Assembly: GCA_946623775.1 (NCBI GenBank)
Contig: CAMORJ010000007.1
Location: 1-27,384, forward strand
Length of the DNA stretch: 27,384 nt
Direction of reading: 5' to 3'
Origin: an uncultured Bacillota bacterium
GTDB lineage: Bacteria > Bacillota_I > Bacilli_A > RFN20 > CAG-826
A program made the translations under genes and the position numbers. Below the pieces are notes generated by a model. That model searched no databases. It worked only from the letters and a program-made list of their open reading frames with translations, and had not been told where the DNA came from. Below are positions 16,767 through 22,528 of the stretch, in pieces; position 1 is the first letter of the stretch, and every line of letters begins with the position of its first letter.

Positions 16767-17305
16767 TCTCTTGCCTGCGTGGAAATGCGGTTAATCAAAG
16801 TAACGACTTTGCCGACTCCGTCCTGGTCGTAATATTCGATCGGCCTGTCGAGGAGCGACAGCAGCGCCCTTCTTTCGGGCGTGGCGCTTTCGTCCTGTGC
16901 AATGTATTGGAGGGAGCGCTTCATGATGAGTTTGTTCACGAAAGAGAGCTTCTCCATATCGAAACTGCCGCGGAGTTGGTAATAACGTACATGATATAAA
17001 TCCAAGATGTTGGAGGAGATCAATTCGGCTCTTCCGTCTTTCGTGGGAATGGACATGCCCGACGAAAAGATGATGATGTCCTGCTTATTTGCCATCATAT
17101 CGTCATAATGGACGAGGAAATCGTTGAGGCCTTGGATGACCCCGTTGCGCACCCAGCCACCGAAAACCACGCACTCATAATCCTTGAGGGTCTTCCATTT
17201 GAATTTCTTCAAAGGGAGGGCGGTGGCTCCGACGGCGGAAGCGATGTCTTGGGCGTACTTTTCAGCGCAGCCCGTGGAAGATTGATACAAAACGATGGTT
17301 CGCAT
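16763..17305 (-). CDS. Flavodoxin-like protein
   Basis: A 180-residue protein with a flavodoxin fold start: TIVLYQSSTGCAEKYAQDIA at 3-22, where the Ser/Thr-rich loop after the first strand is the FMN-phosphate site, followed by VVFGGWVRNGVIQGLNDF (46-63), matching the second FMN loop. It resembles the Flavodoxin_5/HemG-like group of small flavoproteins, which act in electron transfer or quinone-linked oxidation; its partner is unknown. It is the first gene of a unit continuing through pth, mfd, the S4 gene and tilS, and it is not part of this cluster in B. subtilis. There is no Shine-Dalgarno before the ATG at 17305 and the predicted -10 lies about 15 bases upstream, so the message may be leaderless or nearly so. 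The N-terminus aligns with the family without extension. Confidence 0.75.
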   Translation of the reverse strand: MRTIVLYQSSTGCAEKYAQDIASAVGATALPLKKFKWKTLKDYECVVFGGWVRNGVIQGLNDFLVHYDDMMANKQDIIIFSSGMSIPTKDGRAELISSNILDLYHVRYYQLRGSFDMEKLSFVNKLIMKRSLQYIAQDESATPERRALLSLLDRPIEYYDQDGVGKVVTLINRISTQARE

Positions 17306-17319
17306 AACGATGGAATTTT

Positions 17320-17348
17320 ACCATAGGTAAGGCCATAGGGACATTCAA
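17320..17348 (-). promoter_or_regulatory. Promoter of the flavodoxin-pth-mfd unit
   Basis: Minus strand TTGAAT (17343-17348), 17 bases, TATGGT (17320-17325). Both hexamers match four of six positions at ideal spacing. An alternative -10, TAAAAT, lies directly downstream at 17315-17320. Two direct copies of CCTATGG (17321-17327 and 17333-17339 on the minus strand), 12 bases apart, overlap the -10 and spacer and could be a regulator site. Confidence 0.5.
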
Positions 17349-17404
17349 TTTGCTTTCGTTGTTCTGGTTCGCCGCTCTGATTACCTGCGGTTTTTCATAA
17401 ATGC

Positions 17405-17413
17405 TGGTAGAAT
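17405..17413 (+). promoter_or_regulatory. Extended -10 promoter of the DUF368 gene
   Basis: TGGTAGAAT matches TGnTATAAT with one mismatch in the hexamer. Transcription from it would start at about 17419-17421, only 3-5 bases before the ATG at 17424, giving an essentially leaderless message. No clear -35 is seen, as is common for extended -10 promoters. Confidence 0.55.
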
Positions 17414-17423
17414 ATACCCGCTT

Positions 17424-18350
17424 ATGGAAACAAAACAGTGGTTTGGAGATTTTGCCAGGGGCGCTGCGCTGGGGGTTGGAATGCTGCCAGGCGCATCTGC
17501 TGGAACTATTGGCATTATCGTCAATGTCTATGACAAATTAATCGAGAATTTGGCAGGGTTGAGAAAGACCTTCGTCAAGTCCCTGCTCGCGCTTATCCCG
17601 ATCCTGCTAGGATGGGGTCTTGCGTCGGTGGTGCTTTTGTATGGCGAGAAGAAGTTGTGGGACTACATCCCGTTCATCATCGTCAGTTTCTGCGCGGGCG
17701 TCACCTTGGGCGGAATGCCGGTTATAACTAGGGGCATAGGGAACGAGAAGAAGCTCGATGCGAAAGAGGTTCTCATGATTGCCGCGGGCTTAATCGTGGG
17801 CGCAGGCATCGGCATCCTTTCGGTTTTGGCTTATATCTTCAATTGGTTCGATTTAGAAGAGGCATTCCTGAACCCCAATGCCAACTGGTGGATCTATTTA
17901 GTAACCGTTATCGTAGGCGCAATCGGGGCTATTGCGTGCATTATCCCCGGTATTTCCGGCGCCATGATCCTCTTTATTTTCGGTTTGTATAACCCAGTCC
18001 TTGAGATATTCATCGGCGAGAATTCGATACTCCATAATCACGCCAGGCTAGGAACGGGTTTAATCCTGACCGCCTGCTTAGCGGTAGGCGCAGTCGTAGG
18101 CTTGATCGGTATTTCCGGCTTGATGAAAAACCTTTTGGCAAACCATAGAAGAAGCACCTATTGCGTTGTGTTCGGCTTTGTTTCCGGGTCTATAGTTTCC
18201 ATGTTCGTGAACAATCAGATTTGGCCGGAATACAGCGATCCTGTGAAAGGCGCTTGGTATCAATATTTGATAGGCGGAATCGTTCTGGTAGCAACGACCA
18301 TAATCATGTATCTTCTCGTTAGGCGCACAAAGGGCTTTGAGAAAAATTAG
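17424..18350 (+). CDS. DUF368 membrane protein, PopT-like polyprenyl-phosphate translocase
   Basis: A 308-residue integral membrane protein with about eight hydrophobic helices. It carries the DUF368 signature in two related halves: LPGASAGTIGIIVNVYDKLI near residues 21-40 and IPGISGAMILFIFGLYNPVL near 173-192, which points to an inverted-repeat transporter fold. DUF368 proteins (PopT) have been shown in other bacteria to return undecaprenyl phosphate to the cytoplasmic face for reuse in wall synthesis. That role here is family knowledge, not proved by the sequence. The ATG at 17424 has no Shine-Dalgarno and lies just after an extended -10 element. The gene is divergent from the flavodoxin gene and is followed after 73 bases by a TetR regulator with its own promoter. 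Confidence 0.85.
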   Translation: METKQWFGDFARGAALGVGMLPGASAGTIGIIVNVYDKLIENLAGLRKTFVKSLLALIPILLGWGLASVVLLYGEKKLWDYIPFIIVSFCAGVTLGGMPVITRGIGNEKKLDAKEVLMIAAGLIVGAGIGILSVLAYIFNWFDLEEAFLNPNANWWIYLVTVIVGAIGAIACIIPGISGAMILFIFGLYNPVLEIFIGENSILHNHARLGTGLILTACLAVGAVVGLIGISGLMKNLLANHRRSTYCVVFGFVSGSIVSMFVNNQIWPEYSDPVKGAWYQYLIGGIVLVATTIIMYLLVRRTKGFEKN

Positions 18351-18371
18351 AATTTTATCAATCAAAAAACC

Positions 18372-18399
18372 TTGACACAGTTTCTCATACCTCTATTAT
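18372..18399 (+). promoter_or_regulatory. Strong promoter of the tetR-family gene
   Basis: TTGACA (perfect), 16 bases, TATTAT (five of six), about 20 bases before GGAGG (18412-18416) and the ATG at 18424. The Shine-Dalgarno sits in the loop of a small GCGG...CCGC stem (18410-18423). No clear palindromic operator was found, so autoregulation is possible but not shown. Confidence 0.75.
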
Positions 18400-18423
18400 T
18401 GTTGCATTCGCGGAGGAAACCGC

Positions 18424-19029
18424 ATGCCAAGAACACCTGAACAAAATCAAGAAATCAAAGATAAGCGCCGCTCGAAAATCCTAGCGGCCGCAATCCGCGT
18501 TTTCGCCACAAAAGAGTATGACGACGTCGCCATCGATGACATCGTGAAAGTCGTTGGTTGCTCCCACGGACTCTTCTATCATTATTTCCAAACCAAAGAG
18601 CAGATTTATCGCGCCGTCTTCGAAGAAGTGATTATTCCCAACCAAGCCGTCCCGCCCGTCAAGCAAGCAAGGGACAAAGGCGGCTATGAAGGCTTGAAGA
18701 TTCTCGCTGAATACATGGCTATGGTCGTTTCTGCGGGCACCAAGCTCTTCAATCTCGCGATGATTTGGCTCCGCATGGCCAAAGCCGAGAAACTCGACAA
18801 GAAAACCGCCGAAATCGCAAAAGCCCACAACATCGAGTTAGCGATCAAAGATCTCGTTCACGAAGGGCAGGTCGATGGGCAAGTCATCGCCGGCGACCCC
18901 GAAGAGATTGCCGACCTCATCTATGGAATCTTCGAGAAGAAGATGCTCAAGAGAAAAGAGGAAGGAAAATCCAAGCGTTACTTCTCCGCCGACGTCCTCT
19001 GCGCAATGCTTCTCAAACAACCTCTATAA
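18424..19029 (+). CDS. TetR/AcrR-family transcriptional regulator
   Basis: A 201-residue one-component repressor. The N-terminal helix-turn-helix covers about residues 17-62 (ILAAAIRVFATKEY then VVGCSHGLFYHYFQTKEQIY), with the conserved GLFYHYFxxKE recognition segment. The all-helical C-terminal domain (about 70-201) would bind a ligand and mediate dimerisation; it ends in a Lys-rich helix. The ligand is unknown. It has its own strong promoter and good ribosome-binding site (GGAGG, 7 bases from the ATG). It ends in a terminator shared with the convergent kinase gene, so it is a single-gene unit. Possible targets include itself, the DUF368 gene upstream, or distant genes such as the ABC exporter; none can be chosen from the sequence. 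Confidence 0.92.
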   Translation: MPRTPEQNQEIKDKRRSKILAAAIRVFATKEYDDVAIDDIVKVVGCSHGLFYHYFQTKEQIYRAVFEEVIIPNQAVPPVKQARDKGGYEGLKILAEYMAMVVSAGTKLFNLAMIWLRMAKAEKLDKKTAEIAKAHNIELAIKDLVHEGQVDGQVIAGDPEEIADLIYGIFEKKMLKRKEEGKSKRYFSADVLCAMLLKQPL

Positions 19030-19042
19030 TCAGTGAAAACAT

Positions 19043-19080
19043 AAAACCAGCGAACCCGTGTATGCGAATTCGCTGGTTTT
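19043..19080. terminator. Bidirectional terminator between tetR and the sugar kinase
   Basis: Perfect 12-base arms AAAACCAGCGAA (19043-19054) and TTCGCTGGTTTT (19069-19080) with a 14-base loop, T-rich on both sides (CTTTT to the right; the complement of the left flank on the minus strand). It serves the two convergent genes. Read on the minus strand the loop contains CGAATTCGCATACACG, shared with the terminators at 8795 and 25203. Confidence 0.92.
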
Positions 19081-19083
19081 CTT

Positions 19084-20631
19084 TTATCTCAACGAGAAGT
19101 CGTAGAGGTATTTGTAGGTGCCTTTTAGTTTGGGATAGAGCTTCTTGTATACGTTTTCGTAAAGTTCATCGTAAACCTTGACGTTTTCCGGCTTTGGGGT
19201 GAATGAGTCGCTTGGGCGAACCATTTTGGCCACCGCCTCTTCCGGCGACTTGAATTCTTGAATCGCCAAGAAGCAGCTGATTGCCGCGCCTAGCGACGCT
19301 GTCTCAGTTGTTTGCACCCGCTCCACTTTTCTATTTAGAACGTCGGCCATAATTTGGCAGATTCTGTCGGAGCGCGCTCCGCCTCCAGCGATTCGGACCG
19401 ATTCAAATTTATGGCCGACGCTTTTTTCGAAGCGAAGCATGGCTTCCCTTAATTCGTAGGCAATACCCTCGATGATGGACTTGTAGACGTGTCGCCAACC
19501 GGTGTTGTCAGAGAAGCCGATGATCATGCCCTTTGTTTCGGGTTTGTCTAAATTGGAGCCCCAGAACGGCTGAAGCATAAGCCCATCGCATCCCGCAGGA
19601 ACTTTGTCTATTTCTTCGTCATATTGGGCGGGGTTGATGTCGCTGATGGCGACGTCTTCGATTTCGACGCCAGCAAACTGGGATAAGAACCAGTTGATCA
19701 TCCAGAAGCCACGATAGATTTGAACGTCGGTGTTATACAGATTGGGCAAGACGTTTGGGTATGCAGGCAAGAACGGGGCCGGGGAAATATACTTATCGGA
19801 GGTCGTTTCGATGGTGCACGCAGTGCCCAAAGAAATGGACGCCAAAGAGGAATCGATGACACCCGTGCCTAAGGTTTCGCATGATTTATCGCTTCCGCCA
19901 CTATAGAGGCATAGCCCTTCTGGAAGCCCCATTTTCTCGCAGGCCTCAGGGGTGAAATCGCCAATCAGGCTGCAGCCAGGAACCAATTCGCATAGATGGC
20001 GTTTCTCCAAAGAGAACACCTGACCCTGCATATGGGTGGTTGGGTTTTTGTACCATGCCCTCTTTTTATAATCGATTGGGTAGTGGCCCGTGTAATCGCT
20101 TGGGGAATCGATGAGCTTTCCGGTTAAGCGATAGATAAAATAAGTGGAGATGGCCACGTATTTCTCGCACTTAGCCCAAATCTCGGGTTCGTTTTCTTTG
20201 ACCCAGTTCGCGGCGGTTCTTCTCCTGTTGATGGCAATGGTTCCTTCTTTCCCGACGAGTTTAAACGCCAGGCGGGATAGCAGCGGCAACTTCTCTTCGC
20301 ATTTTGCCATTCTTTGGTCAAGCCAAAGGATCATGGGGCGAAGGGGTTTATTGTCTTTGTCTAGCAAAACCGCGGAATCGCGAAAGCAAGTCATCGTTGC
20401 GCCCGCGATGTTTTTCATCAATTCCGGGTGTGCTTCCGCGAGTCTTTTGCTAGCGGAGCATAGGCAGGAGAAATAATACTCGGGGTCTTGCTCGGCATAG
20501 CCGGGCTTGCTGGAAAAATAGGCGGGGCGATACGGCTCTTTTTCGGAAGCCAGGCACTCCCCCGATTTGTTAAAGACGCTGACGCGTACCGATTGAGTGC
20601 CGAAATCAAACGTCAATGCTAGTTTGTCCAT
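19084..20631 (-). CDS. FGGY-family carbohydrate kinase
   Basis: A 515-residue sugar kinase with the actin-like fold of xylulokinase/glycerol kinase. Seen: phosphate-loop region TFDFGTQSVRV (7-17), sugar-contacting WLDQR (103-107), GGSDKSCETLGTGV with the probable catalytic base Asp248, and the adenosine site GGGARSDRICQIMADVLNRK near residue 440. The family phosphorylates pentuloses, hexuloses, heptuloses or polyols. SDKSCETLGTG is not the typical xylulokinase or glycerol-kinase sequence, so the substrate is left open. The start at 20631 (AGGA 7 bases upstream) is chosen over an upstream ATG at 20727 because the family N-terminus begins at MDKLALTFDFGT. It is a single-gene unit between a divergent promoter region and a shared terminator. 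It is divergent from the small protein/phosphatase pair, which may act on related sugar phosphates; that link is inference. Confidence 0.88.
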   Translation of the reverse strand: MDKLALTFDFGTQSVRVSVFNKSGECLASEKEPYRPAYFSSKPGYAEQDPEYYFSCLCSASKRLAEAHPELMKNIAGATMTCFRDSAVLLDKDNKPLRPMILWLDQRMAKCEEKLPLLSRLAFKLVGKEGTIAINRRRTAANWVKENEPEIWAKCEKYVAISTYFIYRLTGKLIDSPSDYTGHYPIDYKKRAWYKNPTTHMQGQVFSLEKRHLCELVPGCSLIGDFTPEACEKMGLPEGLCLYSGGSDKSCETLGTGVIDSSLASISLGTACTIETTSDKYISPAPFLPAYPNVLPNLYNTDVQIYRGFWMINWFLSQFAGVEIEDVAISDINPAQYDEEIDKVPAGCDGLMLQPFWGSNLDKPETKGMIIGFSDNTGWRHVYKSIIEGIAYELREAMLRFEKSVGHKFESVRIAGGGARSDRICQIMADVLNRKVERVQTTETASLGAAISCFLAIQEFKSPEEAVAKMVRPSDSFTPKPENVKVYDELYENVYKKLYPKLKGTYKYLYDFSLR

Positions 20632-20721
20632 AGTTGTTTCCTGTTCACTAAAAAGGATAAGGCGAAGCGGCGAAAAATAACACCGAAATCGAACGATAAC
20701 GCCTATGATTGGAATAACGAA

Positions 20722-20738
20722 TCCCATAAAATATGGGA
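20722..20738. promoter_or_regulatory. Inverted repeat over a possible -10 in the kinase/unknown-gene divergent region
   Basis: TCCCATAAAATATGGGA, perfect 7-base arms around AAA, 14 bases before the ATG at 20753 and just upstream of its GGAGG (20741-20745). It contains TAAAAT (20727-20732), which fits a -10, so the repeat is placed like an operator blocking that promoter. No good -35 is visible. It could instead be a 5' hairpin in the message. Confidence 0.45.
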
Positions 20739-20752
20739 ACGGAGGAAAACGA

Positions 20753-21109
20753 ATGCGCAGAGATTTGTTCCATTACTTCAAGGGTTCGCCCGAAGAAGTC
20801 TATAACGCCTACCTTTCCATCCTGAAGGAGGAGCCATTCCACAAAAACCCTGACCAAACCCCGAACCGCATGTTGGTCTTTGGCCTAGGCATGTCGTTCA
20901 AATTCAACATGAACGGCGGAAGCGTCCACATCTATTTCGCGCAGAAAGACGAAGGCACTGCCGTCAAAGTTCATTATTCCATCATGCAGCTTTTCGGCGC
21001 CCGTTATGGCGCTTACGACGACTTGATGCTCGAATACGTCGAAAAGGCATTGGGCTATTCCGCAGAGCCCATCTCCGATCTTCCCAAGGATTATTTCGAT
21101 AAACAATGA
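20753..21109 (+). CDS. Small protein of unknown function
   Basis: A 118-residue cytoplasmic protein with no signal peptide or membrane segment. It begins MRRDLFHYFKGSPEEVYNAYLS, continues with alternating hydrophobic stretches (LVFGLGMSFKFNMNGGSVHIYFA and TAVKVHYSIMQLFG) and ends in an amphipathic helix (YDDLMLEYVEKALGY). The helix-strands-helix layout is compatible with a small helix-grip (SRPBCC-like) fold, but this is a guess. Related uncharacterised proteins are familiar from Firmicutes. The ATG at 20753 is chosen for its GGAGG 7 bases upstream; the open frame extends to 20705 without one. The stop overlaps the next ATG as ATGA, so it is coupled to the nucleotidyltransferase-like/phosphatase fusion and probably acts with it or is co-regulated with it. 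Confidence 0.8.
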   Translation: MRRDLFHYFKGSPEEVYNAYLSILKEEPFHKNPDQTPNRMLVFGLGMSFKFNMNGGSVHIYFAQKDEGTAVKVHYSIMQLFGARYGAYDDLMLEYVEKALGYSAEPISDLPKDYFDKQ

Positions 21110-22350
21110 ACGCCTTCCTTTATTATATAAAGCCCAAAAACGCGGTGACCGAATTGCTCGGCCGCCCTGCTCTGCAGCATCAAATCGACAACCTGAAACG
21201 CTTTGGCATCAACTCCATCGGGGTTTCTTGCTTAAAAGACGCTCCGGAGGCGAATCAAATCGAGAAGATTTGCTCAGAAAACCAAGGCGTCAAATTCGTC
21301 CCCGCGCCAAGCAAGCCCGGCACGGGAGGATTCCTGTTCCTCGCCGGCGGGTTGTTCCCCGAAGGTTTTTTCTATATCGATGGCGACCGTTTCTTCCTGT
21401 TCGATGCGAAGAGAATGTATGACTTCCATCAGGAAAAAGATGATGCGATCACGGTTATGCTGCGCCCCGAACCGCCGTCGAAGGAACCAACCTTCATCGT
21501 CGCGGACGAAGGGCACGTCGTTGCAATCGATTTGGAAAACGTCGGCATCAGCATGTCCCCGTTAACGTTCTCCGGAATCGTATATATCGGCCCGCTTCTT
21601 GCGGAATCCTTTGAACCCGATAGCTTTTTCGAGATGGATTTAATGACCGAAGTCATCCATCCGACTTTCGCCGCCGGCAACTGCGTCGGATACAAAAGCA
21701 GCGAATACGTGATGCCGATTTCGCGGAATATCGCCATCGAAAACGACCTGCGAAAAGGCCTTGTCGAGGCCAGGTGCCTCGCCAACAAGCAAAAGGCGAT
21801 CTTCCTTGACCGCGATGGCGTCCTCAATGAGTTCGGTGACTTTGTCACCAAACCCGAAATGCTGAAGATGAAGAAAGAGGCCGCCGAAGCGGTCAGGCTC
21901 ATCAATCAAAGCGGATATCTCGCAATCGTCATCACCAACCAGCCGATTGTCGCCAGAGGGCAAACCGATATCCATACGCTTCTGCAGATCCATGGCAGGC
22001 TCCATTTCCTTCTCGGCATCAACGGGGCGGTTTTGGACGATTTGTATTTCTGCCCCCACTTCCCGGTCGCGGAAGGCGAGCACCCGAATATGAAATACGT
22101 GCAGCAATGTTCCTGCAGAAAGCCCGGCATCGGGTTGTTCCTTCAGGCGGCGGCGCGCTACAACATCGATTTGAGCAAATCCTGGATGATCGGCGATACC
22201 ACCCAAGACGTTCAAGCCGGCATTAATGCAGGCTGCCATACCGCCTTGGTTCTTTCCGGCGACCCAAACCCCAGGAAGAAGTGCCCAGACGCCAAGCCCG
22301 ACATCGAGTGCCAAACCCTTTTGGAGGCCCTCAAACCCCTTCTCGGTTAA
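21106..22350 (+). CDS. Degenerate nucleotidyltransferase-like domain fused to GmhB-type HAD phosphatase
   Basis: A 414-residue fusion. Residues 1-225 follow the sugar-phosphate nucleotidyltransferase pattern (GRPALQHQIDNLKRFG at 19-34, GTGG at 72-75, DGD at 92-94), but the LAGGxGTR nucleotide-binding loop at the N-terminus is absent and the DMGTP segment is replaced by MPISRN (203-208). Residues 229-414 are an intact HAD-IIIA phosphatase of the GmhB/HisB-N type: FLDRDGVLN with Asp235 and Asp237, VITNQP (275-280), zinc ligands CPH (316-318) and CSC (335-337), and GDTTQD (363-368). GmhB removes the 7-phosphate of heptose 1,7-bisphosphate, so a sugar- or heptose-phosphate phosphatase role is likely. 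An in-frame stop at 21100-21102 rules out a hidden N-terminal extension. It is coupled by ATGA to the small unknown gene upstream. Confidence 0.85.
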   Translation: MNAFLYYIKPKNAVTELLGRPALQHQIDNLKRFGINSIGVSCLKDAPEANQIEKICSENQGVKFVPAPSKPGTGGFLFLAGGLFPEGFFYIDGDRFFLFDAKRMYDFHQEKDDAITVMLRPEPPSKEPTFIVADEGHVVAIDLENVGISMSPLTFSGIVYIGPLLAESFEPDSFFEMDLMTEVIHPTFAAGNCVGYKSSEYVMPISRNIAIENDLRKGLVEARCLANKQKAIFLDRDGVLNEFGDFVTKPEMLKMKKEAAEAVRLINQSGYLAIVITNQPIVARGQTDIHTLLQIHGRLHFLLGINGAVLDDLYFCPHFPVAEGEHPNMKYVQQCSCRKPGIGLFLQAAARYNIDLSKSWMIGDTTQDVQAGINAGCHTALVLSGDPNPRKKCPDAKPDIECQTLLEALKPLLG

Positions 22351-22376
22351 CAAACCCCTCGTTTCTTGACGAATTT

Positions 22377-22406
22377 TTACGTTTTTATCAACAACGTAAT
22401 CTTTTC
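22377..22406 (+). terminator. Weak terminator after the phosphatase fusion gene
   Basis: TTACGTT (22377-22383), 9-base loop, AACGTAA (22393-22399), followed by TCTTTTC. The 7-base stem is AT-rich and the tail is short, so it may only partly separate the phosphatase unit from ppdK. Confidence 0.4.
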
Positions 22407-22445
22407 TCGTGTCTAGCTTACCTGCGCTTGGCCAAATGTCATTTT

Positions 22446-22479
22446 CCTGTTCAAAGAACAGGGAACCCTGTGCTAAAAT
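22446..22479 (+). promoter_or_regulatory. ppdK promoter with overlapping inverted repeats
   Basis: The extended -10 TGCTAAAAT (22471-22479; hexamer five of six) has a possible -35, TTCAAA (22450-22455), 18 bases upstream. Two perfect inverted repeats overlap: CCTGTTC-AAA-GAACAGG (22446-22462), covering the -35, and ACAGGG-AA-CCCTGT (22458-22471), filling the spacer. They share bases 22458-22462. Their placement suggests an operator; the regulator is unknown. Confidence 0.6.
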
Positions 22480-22488
22480 TAACACGTT

Positions 22489-22504
22489 GGGGTCAAAAGG
22501 CCCC
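22489..22504 (+). other. 5' leader hairpin of ppdK
   Basis: GGGGTC-AAAA-GGCCCC forms a 6-base stem (one G-U pair) with an AAAA tetraloop near the predicted 5' end of the ppdK message, 15 bases before the AGGAGG (22519-22524). No U-run follows, so it is more likely a stabilising 5' hairpin than an attenuator. Confidence 0.4.
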
Positions 22505-22528
22505 TATCAGTGTCATTAGGAGGAAACA

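Noticed and set aside
20632..20727. Longer FGGY kinase starting at 20727
   Set aside because: The extra 32 residues cover the divergent promoter region and precede the normal family start.
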